A DNA stretch of 64,000 nt. Source: Crossaster papposus (taxonomy: Eukaryota > Echinodermata > Asteroidea > Velatida > Solasteridae). Below the pieces are notes generated by a model. The model was not told the DNA's origin. It searched no databases and saw nothing but the letters and a program-made list of their open reading frames with translations. Where the stretch lies: the NCBI GenBank assembly GCA_037893245.1, contig JBAIAA010000412.1:2542001-2606000 (forward strand), read 5' to 3'. Each line of letters starts with the position of its first letter. Positions within the stretch are counted from its first letter, which is position 1. Of the stretch, positions 1 through 12,400 are shown one piece after another. The position numbers and the translations under genes were made by a program.

Positions 1-930
1 ATCTTTTTGTTTTTGTAAATTTAAAATCATTGCTAAACTGCTTCTGTTGAATGAATTATAAATGATTGACAACGGTTGAGTATTGATGCGTGGCAAAAAG
101 TCATGGCCCGATGGATTTATTTTGAGCTTCATCAATGGACGATGGAACAACCTTTTCAAATACGTTTTCTGTTGTGTTTTATTCAAATGCCTTAGTGATT
201 TCAAATCGTCACAGACACATTTACACAATGTACCATTCGCTAGTGTAATGCATTGAGTTATAACAGTTCAGTATTGATAACCATGCATTTAAGGAACAGT
301 GCTGCCGGTACGTTCATAAAAGCACCATAAAAGCAGTGATCATTAAGCAAAACAAATTGTTTCACATTTCATTGATCCTTGTGGCTGTCTTGTCGAATGT
401 CTACTAAAATGGGTGAACAAACTTTCCTGTCGGACACTATAGACATTGGGGAACTAGCTAAATTTATTTTACAGTAAATGTAGTAAAAGACACACTGTTT
501 AATTTAATTTTGCAAGTTGTGCATTTCAGCATCAGAAAAGATGTGGGCCTTGAAAAATGTACGTATAGCAGTGCTTTAATAAATTAGTGCATTAGAACAA
601 AAATTTGAAAATGGCTAAGTGACAAACATCAATACAGTTGCACAATCTCCGAAACCTCTACTTTTGTTATCTAAAGGCATATGGAACGTCTAATAATACA
701 TATGGCATGCATGGTAATATTTCAAGACCAGCATATTGTATCCATCCAAGTTTAGGAAATGGGTAGACGTGTATATGATACAGGGCTGGCCTTAATAACC
801 GCAGGCTGTCATAACCAAATTGCTTTTAGCTTCAGTGATGCACACATAATGAGGCAAGCAATTGCATAACATAGACTTGTCCAAGTCATTATGGACATAA
901 TTATGCAATTTTCCATCATGGTATAGTCAG
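1..930. other. Non-coding flank, no gene seen
   Basis: AT-rich sequence with no open frame that looks like an exon and no repeat family that recurs elsewhere in the window. It ends where a TTAA-flanked mobile element begins at 931. Confidence 0.6.
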
Positions 931-1190
931 TTAACCAGTTCTCGCCGGAGGACGTATATACACGCAATGTTTTCCCCAGATTCAAAACGAATTACGCATA
1001 AACACGTCACGAGCAAGGCCGGAAATGTCTGTCAGCAGCGAGCAAGGGCGGAAATGAGTGGGTGTGCTTCCCGGTACCATCGCCGGCCTGAACGTACCCG
1101 CCTCGGATCGAGTTTCGTTAAAAATAATCCTGCGCCTAGGATCGAGTTTCGTTAAAAATAATCCTGCGCCTCGGCTCGGCTCGAACAAAT
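931..1190 (+). mobile_element. TTAA-flanked MITE, family A, copy 1 (decayed 3' end)
   Basis: The copy starts with TTAA followed by a variant of the family terminus CCAGTTCGCGCCGG. It matches four other copies in the window (10029, 12026, 19396, 22797) over most of its length. It contains an internal duplication of a segment of about 35 bp around 1110-1170, and its 3' inverted terminus is degraded, so the end is approximate. It encodes no protein; the short open frames on both strands inside it are incidental. Confidence 0.8.
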
Positions 1191-2019
1191 TCGGCATAAT
1201 ATATAAACAACAAAATAAAGTGAGATCGTGAACCGAGCAACCGGCAAAATATACACTTCAATTCAGAAAGAATGTTGCAACCTATTTTATTTGCCACTTT
1301 TTTTCTAGTTTAATCATGATGGAGGTCAATCAGTGCAAAAATGTTGAAAAGACTTGAATCAGTGAATCTAGTACTAGACATCTAGTTTATAGACTTTGTA
1401 CACAACCGACCGCCGAAGTGTTTTGCGTCACGTCAGTACAGCATTCTTTCTGCAGTCGAGTCTAGTTCAGTCCACTCAATCGAGTTCCAGTTTACAGCTG
1501 CGTACCGTACGTGTACAGGCAGTCACAGCCGGCATTTTCATGGTGAATTTAAACCAAGTTTTAACACACTAATATAACTTTAATAACACACTTTAACAAT
1601 AACAACTAATTCTTAATAACCCTCAAAACAGTATCAAACAGATATATGTTATTTTTTTACCTGTCTTGCTCATAAAATCCACAAATGAAGTATTTTTTAT
1701 TCCGGAAGAACGTGTCGTTTTGGCACACTACTTTTTCATCGACGACAAATAGCGATTACATAAGAACGAGTACTTTGATGCTTATTGAATCATGATTGAA
1801 CCGACCAAACATTTTGAAACTAGAGCTAAAGTTGTTGTATATCCGGATTATTATTACTTAAAATTACATACAAAATTGACATTATCTTATATTTCTGCTG
1901 GATTTGACAGTAACCAATGTTGAAACTTTGTTCATGAACTACACGTTTTTATTCCAAATACTAATCAGTCTGTCAGCTGCAGCAAAATCTCTCGCTTTCT
2001 CGCGAAAATGATGAGACAT

Positions 2020-2126
2020 TGGCCGTTTTCTAAACTCTAGCTTCGTCTCTATTCGGCTTCGTTCATGCAGTTTGGTAATGGTGATAAAGACGGTTGGAGC
2101 CTCAGCTTGGGCTTAGAAAACGGCCA
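2020..2126. mobile_element. Short palindromic element
   Basis: The ends are inverted repeats: TGGCCGTTTTCTAA on the left and TTAGAAAACGGCCA on the right. The interior is related to sequence at 5606-5708 and at about 41270-41334, so this is a dispersed foldback family of about 110 bp. Confidence 0.65.
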
Positions 2127-2608
2127 TTGTTTAGGGGTTCGCTTGAAATTTGTCTTAAATTTTGAAGATGTATTCTTCCGTTGAAAGTTTAAAACTCACA
2201 TAACGGAAAGACAGCGTATGTGTAATCTTTTAAATAAAAATAAATAAATCGTTTTACACGATTATTGTTTTTAAATTGGTTTCGGGTAATTTATACCAAA
2301 AGTCCCATACATTAAAACAAAGATGCGACTTGTTGAAATATTAACAGCAGTCAGGTCATCTTTTGTCAAAGGTTGTACCATTTCGTTCTGGAAATACCAA
2401 CGTATGTTTCAACACAAAATTCACAATATATATGGATATCAAGTACATTTAAGCATCAATATGCGAAACATTTGGTATTAATTATTTTAATTTGTTCATT
2501 TTCCAAAGCTTATTTTGAAATTATAGTACAAATAAATTAGGATACCAACAAACTACTAAAACTACCACCCCTACCGGTCAATGAAACAGTCTGAATGAGT
2601 TATCCAAC

Positions 2609-4743
2609 ATGGCAGCGAACATGGACGAAAACGTGTTGTGCGAAGATTTTCTACGATTTCAGGTACTGAGGCAGTGTGTGTCTTGCGTTTTTACCTGCTT
2701 TTAATCTAGTCTTAGTTGTAACGAATTTTAAAGCAGTTGTGATATTAACGATGTGTTGTTCGTTCGTTCGTTGGTTGGTGTGGTAACTTTGAAAACAAGT
2801 TTGCTAGTTTGTGGGGGCGCTGTTGTTGCGGTGAATCGTTGTTGCTGTGCGTTAACTTTTTGATTGGAGGAGGTGGGGGTGGCGGTGAGTGGGAAAGGGG
2901 GGAGGGGGTTCGGGGGAGGGGGAGGGGGTTCGGGGGAGGGGGGAGGGGGAAGGGGGGGGGGGGGGGAAGGGGGGGGGGGAGGGGGGTAGTTGACAAGAAG
3001 AAGGCAGGCGGTATTATTTGGTCTACCAAGTTTGTTTGTACTTTGTAAAAAAACAAGACATTCTTTTGTGTTTCAGGATACATTAAAGAGCATGCGTATC
3101 ATCGACGACAAAATAATCTACGCACTGAACACCTCAGTTCCCACCCAGTCCTTTGCAGGCCAGGTTGATTCCAAGGAAACTTGCAAAGATTTATACTCTC
3201 AGGTTTGTAAAGTAGAAAGACACCCATAAAAAAACAGCCAAATAAAAACAATAATTAGTCTCTCGTCCTTTTGCGTATCTTTTTTTTGCAGCAGCATAAA
3301 CAAAAGTTGTTTTTTTGTAGTGTTATATAAGTTTGCTTTTTTACTAAATATTCTTCTGTATTTCATTTTGAAAAACAATTCTAGCTAGAGAAAGCACACA
3401 GTCATCGGGAGAACGCCATCAGGGGATGTATAACACAGGTCTCCGGGACAGTAAACAGATTACGCGACCAGAGAACAAAAGACCCAGATAATGCAGCCGT
3501 CAATAGAAATTTAAGAGAGGAACGAACAAAGGTACATCAAGATGTTTTGCACACAGTCATTGAACCCAGAACGTCCAAAATCCGCCAAAATCCAGCCCCC
3601 AAATCGTTGGATTTTGGCGGACTTAGTTTCATAAAGGCTTGGAGTGAACAAAAAATTGATGGATTATGATGGATTTGGTGTAGGAGGCCTGAAGCAGTGC
3701 CGGTGCAATTTATGTAATTTGCCTAGGATCCAGTAGTGTTGTCATATAAGGCATATTATGTACTATGTCCACAAACTTCAACCAATAGTACCTTCAGTGT
3801 TGCTTCCATTATTCTATGTATAAAAAAGAAAATCGACTAATGAATTTTTGAGGATTTTGGTCCCAGTAGGGAGTAAACGTACTGATGAGAGCATAATTTA
3901 TATACATTTATTGTTAATGATTGCAATGTGTTTATTTGACTGCAGCTGCAACAAATGCAAATGGAACTCAATGTTGAAGAAATTGTCAAAGATAGAAGTT
4001 TAAAAGTAAGTGGAGGTGATTATGTGTAGTTGTATTTAATTGATTACCATACAGTATAATTTCAGGCGTTGAGGTATTTCTACCAGAGTTGTATTCGAGT
4101 CCCTGCAAGTCCTTTCACAAGTCCAGTCACAAGTCCTTTCACAAGTCCAGTCACAAGTCCTTTCATAATACAAGTCGCAAGTAACTGGTTAAACAATGAC
4201 AAAGGAATGCTTTTGTTAAAAGTTCATTTGAACAGCTAGTGACTTGAGACTGAAGGACTTGTGATGGACTTGCAAGGGACTCAAATACAACTCTGATTTC
4301 TATATGTACTTAATATAATCGTGCTTATATAGAGCTTTACATCGTATCAACGATCTCAAAGTGCCTAATACAGGTATTACCCCGTTAATCAGGCCCTGGA
4401 CCACGCGTCAGCCTTTTATAGACGCTCAATCCTCACAGGTACCCTTTTATACTCCTGGGTGGAGAGAGGCAATTGTAGTTAAGTGTCTTGCCCAAGGGCA
4501 CAAACACATGTTCCTAACATGGTTCGAACCGACACACCATCGCACATGAGTCGAACACCATACCCACTGGGCCATGGCATTCTACTTATACTTTTTTCCC
4601 TTTGCTTTTTCATGAAATAAATAAAGGAAAATGTATAATCATGTAATAAAATTTATAATTTTGCTTCTTTTTTCTTCTTCAAATTGCAGGTATTCCACGA
4701 GCGATGTAGAAATCATTACACTACGCCCAATAAATCGTCATGA
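2609..4743 (+). CDS. MIX23: MIX23 (CCDC58) family mitochondrial protein
   Basis: Five exons join in frame: 2609-2662, 3077-3202, 3385-3531, 3946-4005 and 4690-4743. They give 146 residues, against about 144 in human. All junctions are GT-AG and all introns are phase 0. Recognition rests on family-specific segments: FLRFQDTLKSMRIIDDKI, the TSVPTQSFAG motif, QQMQMELNVEEIVKDRS and the C-terminal FHERCRNHY. Cysteines fall at 11, 54, 75 and 135, fitting the paired-cysteine architecture of this family, whose members are imported into the mitochondrial intermembrane space by the MIA40 disulfide relay. The middle of the protein is helical and probably coiled coil. The exact molecular role is poorly known; the yeast member promotes protein import into mitochondria. 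Intron 1 carries a long G-rich tract. Intron 4 holds a foldback element and a SINE. The gene lies 1.7 kb upstream of CHAF1B on the same strand. Confidence 0.93.
2867..2987 (+). repeat. G-rich low-complexity tract in MIX23 intron 1
   Basis: About 120 bp is almost entirely G with scattered A and T, including runs of 5 to 15 G. It lies in the intron just upstream of exon 2 and on the transcribed sense strand, so the pre-mRNA could form G-quadruplexes. The Pro-rich and Gly-rich open frames across it are composition artefacts. Confidence 0.85.
4085..4294. mobile_element. Foldback element, family F, copy 1
   Basis: The ends are inverted repeats beginning AGAGTTGTATTCGAGTCC and ending in its near complement. 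Internally there are short repeats of the form CAAGTCC and CACAAGTC. Other copies lie at 18490-18632 and 28300-28542. It sits in the last intron of MIX23 and has no coding capacity. Confidence 0.75.
4325..4580 (-). mobile_element. tRNA-derived SINE, copy in MIX23 intron 4
   Basis: Read on the minus strand, the head at about 4577 has a tRNA-like A box (TGGCCCAGTGGGTATGGTG) and a B box (GGTTCGAACC). A body follows that recurs at 34021-34292, then a tail ending in a form of AGCGCTATATAAG. This is the structure of a pol III-transcribed SINE. Related pieces occur at 7976-8118 and 40033-40262. Confidence 0.7.
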
Positions 4744-6422
4744 CGACGCATCATTCCTCGTTTGGTCAAATGGAGGAAACTTTGTAGAGATCAATGTTCA
4801 TAATGTCCTTTAGACCTTTTGATTTTTGTAATTGAAAAATATTGGATTTGATTCAGTGAGCAGAAATTTGGTTTAAAAATGTTGATGTTGGATGGTTGTG
4901 GGGCTACAAATAACAAAACTGCCATTTGGTCTTTTTCGTGTTGTCATTTTTAACTTGGAAATTTGGGTGGGAACTACCCTTTATGACACCCAAAAGTCAT
5001 TTCTAAGTAAGTTTAATAGTGAAACGAAAATTGTTCAAACAATCAAAGGGCCAATTTAATAATAATAATAATAATATTAATAATACTACCTCCAAATGTG
5101 TAATTGCGAGACTTTCCCATAGAGACGTGCACATCATTTTTCTCTCTTTTCTGTAACCTGACCCGTTTTTCCCTTGTGCTTTTTCAACGAAATTTGGTAT
5201 TTATACATTTTGGACCCTGATATATAAATATAACTGATAAAAACATTTGGTCTCCTAGTAGCTAAACAAATGTTTATTTGTGTTTATTTATACTTTTGAA
5301 AATTTGCCCCCAAAACAATTTTGGAATTGAGCAAAAAGATGCAGCTTATAGATCACTGTTGTACGCACCATCAGATAATTGCAAATAGATTTTGTCAAAA
5401 CCCATCCAATGTCCTTAAGGTTTGAACTTTGTGTTTGACCTGTTGATTTGAGTGCCCGTAGTTATCATTTAAGAAAAGAAAATTGTTTGTATTTTAAGGA
5501 GGCTGTTGTAATTGTCTGGTTTCTTTTTACGTGGTCGTAGTGTGAGTTATTGTCCCCCTTACTTTCCCGAAACACTCTTTCCCGAAACTCCTCCCACTGC
5601 CTAACCGGTCGTTTCCAAACTCCTGGCTTCGGCTCTGTCTCCAGCCTATTGCTAAACTGCATGTACGAAGCCTCGTCGAAGACGAAGCTGGTGTTGGAAA
5701 ACGGCCCATGACAGAATCGGTTTCTTGCAGTTGCATGTCCTTTGAAGCCATCTTTTCTCCCTAAATATCTTAAAGTTTCAGTAACAAATGCCTGTGGAGC
5801 TTAAATATTGTCAATTAAGACTTCACTGTTTCCATCTTATCCCCCACCCCTGCCTCCATAAAATGAGCTAATTTCGACATTAACCTAAATAACCGATACA
5901 ATTTATTTAGTGTTCAAAATTTGAGATGGCCCCTTCACATCGTGCGTGTACGTACATGTCCCGCTATATTATCGACTTGCGCAAGCGCATTACTGTTGCA
6001 GTTTCGCGGCAAATTTGTCATCGGTTCGCGGAAAAAAAATCATACGCCAAGTGTACGTGTGCTGAGCTGATTTGATCTGATATGAGCCTGAGTGTTTAAT
6101 TGTTGTAGTAGCTGAACAGGCGATTTTTCGAAGCTCTTTTTGTACTATTCGTGAATACTTTTTGTTTAATCGAAGGGTTTACCCGCATATAGAGGAGAAC
6201 GGTAGGTAGATTTGCGACTGGATTTAGAGCCGATTCATTTAACTAGAAATAAAATGATGTATGTAAACGTAACGTTACTCAACTGTCTAATCGGTGAGGG
6301 CGCTGTTTCAGTGTTTGTTTGAAGACTCATTTTCTTTGGAAATTGACAATTTGCCATTTTTCATAAAAATATGTCAAAGATTTTGAGAAAATGTGACTTC
6401 ATTTTTAGACATTGGTTGTCAG
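4744..6422. other. MIX23-CHAF1B intergenic region
   Basis: This holds the MIX23 3' untranslated region and the CHAF1B upstream region. No further exon was recognised. It contains a palindromic element at about 5606-5708, of the same family as 2020-2126. The CHAF1B start at 6423 follows a pyrimidine-rich stretch and a TTGTCAG that could be a splice acceptor, so a non-coding first exon may lie in the preceding few hundred bases. Confidence 0.5.
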
Positions 6423-9400
6423 ATGAAGTTGGATACACCCGAGATATCATGGCACGGTCGGCAGCCCATCTACAGCGTGGACTTCCAACAATGCAAGTCC
6501 AGCACCGGCAAGAAGGAACCCAGACGACTAGCCACTGCAGGATGCGGAGTAGACAGCAACTTGCGCGTTAGTATTGGTCGAACTGTTTATAGGGCGATCT
6601 ATCGTTCGCGCAGCCATCGGGCCATCGTGCAGCCGTGCGCCCGATGAGCGCCCGATGAGCGCCCGATGAGCGCCCGATGAGCGCCCGATGAGCGCCCGAT
6701 GAGCGCCCGATGAGCGCCCGATGAGCGCCCGATGAGCGCCCGATGAGCGCCCGATGAGCGCCCGATGAGCGCCCGATGAGCGCCCGATGAGCGAACGATG
6801 AGCGAACGATGAGTGAACGATGAGCGAACGATAGATCGCTCATTCGTGTAGCGCGATCAGATATTGCGCAGATTGACCGATTGTGCCTAACGGAACAATT
6901 TTGTTTTAATACCCTGTATTTAATAACTCTTGCATAGCAAATTAGTCACAATTTGTTTACACAGTTTCTTGTACTAAATTGTTAATCAAGCCGGTTGCCT
7001 TTGGTACAATGAACAACAAATTCAAAAAATTGAAGAAAAGGTTTCTTCAACATTTTCTCGGGAAAAAACATGTGACCCCCAACAACGGGAAAGGTAGTTG
7101 GGGAAGGAAATATCATTCAACTGTTATAAATTAACTTCCCAAGGAATATCGAATTCCGATTCAACTTTGGTTTATCTACAAAGTCAATGGGAAGAAATCG
7201 TGATTTTGTTTTATAAAACTCAATTTTTGGGAACAATTACAGGTTATCTAGCGCAATCATTTTGCTGGATGCCTACAATCATTATTTACTTTCAAATAAA
7301 GTAAGATATTTCTTAATAATTTGGAAGTAAAATGCTTTGATAAGATCTGCAAATGGTATACCTTTAATCAATTATAAATTGGTGAAGAAAGTTGTGTACT
7401 ATTTGTTTTCTTTACAAACTCGTATAATTTTTTTCCCCAAACAGATTTGGTACATCAAGATCAACAATGAAGGAAAGGCCATTGCAGAGTTTGCCTCCAA
7501 CCTGTCCAGACACACTAAGTCAGTCAATGTGGTACGCTTCTCTCCTGATGGACAAATTCTGGCGTCGGGCGGAGACGGTAAGTTGATGTCGTGCATCAAA
7601 ATATAACAGATTGATCAAATCAAATCAGATAACAGGCCAGACTCTATTATATCCAGCTTGGAAATGTCAATCATAAGAGCTCTCATGCCAACCTCCAAAT
7701 CTCATCTGACATCGCTCAACGGAGAGCTTACCACCCAGGAGTAAATGTGACCGTCTTGACATTTTGAGATATTTAGAGAAATGAAATCTACAAGAAATAA
7801 GCTTTAAAATGATGCATATTACAAGACATAGTTGGTATTTATGGTTAGCTACAACAAGTAACACTGTATATGAAAATTCTTTGTTTTTTAAATTGTTTTT
7901 AACATATTTCAATGGTCCAGAATAAGCTCTGGCGACTTTACAGCCCTTTTGTCGTGGATGGTCACAAATGGGTGGGGGCAGAGATGGTTGATATTATTAG
8001 CTGCTTTGCGCCGAAATGGCAGCATCGAGCTGTATAATCGCCAGGGAGCTGAGATGGTATTTGGAATGTTTAATTGGCCCAACGAGCAAGGGTAATAGAG
8101 TAGGACCTTGAGCGACAATCCGGGTGGCTGGTGAATACGTGTGCCTTTTAATTACGCATTATTTGTATTGGTACCATGCATTTCTTCAACAGACACTTGA
8201 TCATTTAACCCTAACCCTGCCAGATCCAGCACAGTGCATCTGTGGTGACTGCTTGACCTTGCTGGACTCTGCACACAAGTCAACGTGACAAAGTATGCAA
8301 TCTGTTGCGTCTGGCAGTTTTTCTTTAGCCAAAATACCCTGGAGGGTTAGGGTTGTGCCGTGTATCTAAAGTTTTCTGCGCATTCTAACGGAAAGCTAGT
8401 CACCTACGCTCTGACTTTTTTACGCCTCTTGTGTTTTTTCTTGTCTTGTCTCCAGACTGCCTGGTCATCTTGTGGAAGTTGACCGACGCCCAAGGAGGCA
8501 GCTCGGCATTCGGCAAAGAGGACGAAGAATGCAAAGAGGGGTGGACGGTACTTAAGACGCTCAGGTATAAATATGTGAGATGTCCTGGCAAAATCAGACG
8601 AAACTGGGCACAGGCCATATTAAAGAAAAATGCAAAAAAAAAAATCGGGGTGATTTTGTTTTCTCTGATTTTCAGATTTATTCATATAATCCATCCACGA
8701 CAAAAGGACTGTGAAGTCGCCAGAGCTTATTTTGAGAAAAGGACCATTAATATATGTGAAAAACAATTTAAAAAACTAAGAATTTTCATATTCAGTGTTA
8801 CTTGTTGTAGCTAACCATAAATACTAACTATGTCTTGTCACTTTAAAGCTTATTTCTTGTAGATTTCATTTCTTTAAATATCTCCAAATGTCAAGATACC
8901 TACTTTAACAGCCCTTTCGTCGTGGACGGTCACATATGTTATTTTGTCTGAAAGCTCTCAAAACTGAATTCGATAAAGTATTCAATGGAGACCCAATTTG
9001 GTGGAGAATGATCAGCACAGAAATTAAAATAAAAAATTGTTTCTGTTTATTGATGTTATTATTACATCCATTGGTTGCGTTGCAGAGGTCACTTGGAGGA
9101 TATCTACGATCTATCCTGGTCCCCTGATGGTAACCGTTTGCTGTCGGGGTCGGTTGATAACAGCGCCATTATATGGGATGTAGTAAAAGGTATGTTTCAC
9201 TGGTAGCCACCACGTTGTTTAACCAAGGTCATTAGTAAACTCACTTTAAACTTTCATTCAATTTCTTTGAAAAACAAAATCCGTATCCTCTTTGCGTGAT
9301 CTTCGTTTGCTTTTCCCCAGATCATTTCAACATTGCTAATGTTGCTAGTATCGTAGCTTTGGGCGTGATCCCTGACCACGTGGGAATTACGCCGGGGTTT

Positions 9401-12400
9401 GTGGCTTCTTACCAGCGCCCCACAGACAAATATATTGGGGAATTTGGGGAACTGGTGCCCACACGGGGCTGGGTAGCTCAGTTGGTAGAGCACCGGAACG
9501 GCAATTAAGAGGTCGCTGGTTCAAGCCCCGCTCCGTTCAATTTTTTTGTTCAATTTTCAAAAATAAGGTAAACTGCACCTAGTCAGTTAAAGGGATCGTA
9601 TACGTATGGTAATTGGAACCCACTGTTTGTTTCAATCCTATATAGTTATAGATATGTACCATAAAACTAACCAAAAGGTGGTAACGATTTTGAGAAATTG
9701 CCGAAAATCTCCACGCAGGAAGAATAATCTGCATTGGAATACACAATCTGAGAAACGTCACTGCAGTAACTCACTCTCAGATTCAAATTTTTTGGGATAA
9801 AAAGTGATATCTTTTTTCCATAACCGCAGTACTACCGCAGTTTCTAAAAATGCATTATACTATCCAAAGCTGCTGTACTTCTTACCAAGTAAGTTTTTAT
9901 TGCCATTAATTTTTGGAGTAATTACCAAACGTATACGATCCCTTTAACCTTGTGGTTCATTTGAAATGTTGAATAGATATGAATTAGTGAATACAGGGGC
10001 AATACTTCAGCCTAGATTCATTCGTCCTTTAACCAGTTTGCGCCGGATGACGTATATAAAACGCAAAGTTTTCCCCAGATAAACACGCCACGAGCAAGGC
10101 GGGAAATGTCTGTCAGCAGCGAGGAAGGCCGGAAATGCGTAGGTGTGCTTCCCGGCACTATCGGCCTGAAACCCGCTTCGGATCAAGTTTCTTTAAAAAT
10201 AATCCCGCCTCTCGGCTCGGTGATGTGAAAATAATCCCGGCGCGAACTGTTTAATATGACGAAAGGGCAACTTCTGTCATGCTTTGCTACACTCTCCTTT
10301 TAAATGTAAAAAACATTCTCGGTTCTTTTTTAGGCGAGAAGCTTGTTATTTTTAAAGACCATCGTAGTTTTGTCCAAGGCGTGACCTGGGACCCGCTGGG
10401 AAAATACTGTGCCACCCTGAGCTGTGATAGGTGAGTTTATAGCCTCAATTTTTGTTATTTATTTATTTGTTTGTTTCTAATTGAATCAGATGACATCTGT
10501 AGCAAAACAAATTAAAACAAATTACATTTTTGTAGTTTTGATTGTTTTACTTTTGTCGTTACAGGTCGCTTCGTTTGTACAATCTAAGTAACAACCGTTG
10601 CGCTTTTAATATTATTAAGACGTCTCTATCAACCACCAGCAATAGTGGACAGGTAAACAAATATAAACATTTATTGTGTATTTAAAGGTAGGATACACCA
10701 TTGGTAATTGCTCAAATTATCAAGAATGGGTGTATTTGGGGGGTTGTATATTATAGTAAATATTGTTTAACTGACCTGTCCGAAGTTTTACAATCATGGA
10801 TGCCGAGAAAAGCAAGAAAAACAGCGTTCGTTTTCAACCGGCGTCAGGCAGTGGTTCTTATGTTGTTCTTGTTTTTTTCGCGATCGCCGTCTGGCGATCG
10901 TGAATTTGTTTTTTATAAAATGTAATTGTTCGGAACAATTACAGGATATCTAGCGCAATCCTTTTGCTTGATGCCTACAATCATCATTGACTTTCAAATA
11001 AGTAAGATATTTCCTAATAATTCGCTCGCACATTTTTTTTCGATATCTGCAAATGGTGTATCCTACCTTTAAATGTTCATGTCATTTTTTGTATTTTTAT
11101 GAGAACATAATCCAATAAATTAAAAAATAAAGTTTCCCTTTTTTAGGGGTCATTGAAATGTAAATAATAGCAACAGATGAGCACTTTTCATTTTATTTTT
11201 TTCAATTCAGGGTGTTACTAAGCAAAGCCGAATGTTTCACGACGACAGCATGAGGTCGTTCTTTCGTCGGTTGACCTTTAGCCCCGATGGTCAGCTTCTG
11301 ATCGTGCCCTCTGGTTGCTTGGAGACCAGCGATGCGTCGTCCTCCTGCAACACCACCTACGTGTTTACGAGATCCTCGGTTCCAAGGTAAAAATTGTTGG
11401 AGATATTCATGATAATTCAAGCAATTATCAATGGTGTATCCTACCTTTTATTACTAAAGTATTTGCAAATAAAATGGTACGAGCAACTCGGGGAAATGAT
11501 ATGTAAAATATGTCTGCGTGATGTTGATTTGTCAGACCAGTTGTGCAACTACCGGGTTCCCCCAAGGCCACCCTGGCCGTCCGCTGTTGCCCCGTGTTGT
11601 TTGAACTCCGCAGACCTGCCAAGGAATCTCAGGATGTAAAGGAAAGCTCGTCAAAGGAGGGTATGTATGTATACAAAACCTTCATCATTTTATCTGCCTT
11701 CACTTTGGTTCAGGGTTCCCCCAGTCGATAAATCGTGACATTTTACTTCCAATTTCCGGGCATGGAAACATTGTGGGTATTTGAAGGGAAAAAAAATAGA
11801 AAAAGGATGTGGCTGCTACAACTACAAGCATTTTTATTTAAAATTGGTTGTCTTGTGAAGGAGTCTTGCCGTTTGGATCTGCATTTTGGTGAACTAGGTT
11901 GTATAGATTTTTACAATTTGGTTATGGAAGGATCATGGAAAAAGTTGTCGTGGAGTTGATAGTGCAGGAACCCTGTTTAATTAGTCCGAGTATAGATACC
12001 GAGTCTAGAGACAGAAGCCAACGTTTTAACCAGTTCGCGCCGGATGACGTATATAAACGCAAAGTTTTCCCCAAATTCAAAACGGATGACGCATAAACAC
12101 GCCAAGTTCAAGTTCGGAAATGTCTGTCAGCAGCGAGCAAGGCCGGAAATGCGTGGGTGTTCTTCCCGGTACTGGCAGCCTGAACCCGCTTCTGATCGAG
12201 TTTCGTTAAAAATAATCCCGCCCCTCGGCTCGGTGATGTTAAAATAATCCCGGCGCGAACTGGTTGAGCCTGATTTTTGGTTTCTCTGTTGAGTCAAATC
12301 CCGAATCGATCCAAATTCACATCCCCTGTTCAACTTTCCACCCAACCGAATTCAATTCTTTGTCACAGAGTCAATGGATACGTCCGAAGTCACACGCCAT

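Noticed and set aside
2745..3083. Pro-rich and Gly-rich ORFs at 2745-3083, 36358-36735 and 36486-36692
   Set aside because: They are translations of poly-G/poly-C tracts.
9465..9537. Functional tRNA gene
   Set aside because: A and B boxes are good, but the anticodon arm does not pair and the stems overlap, so it is kept only as tRNA-like.
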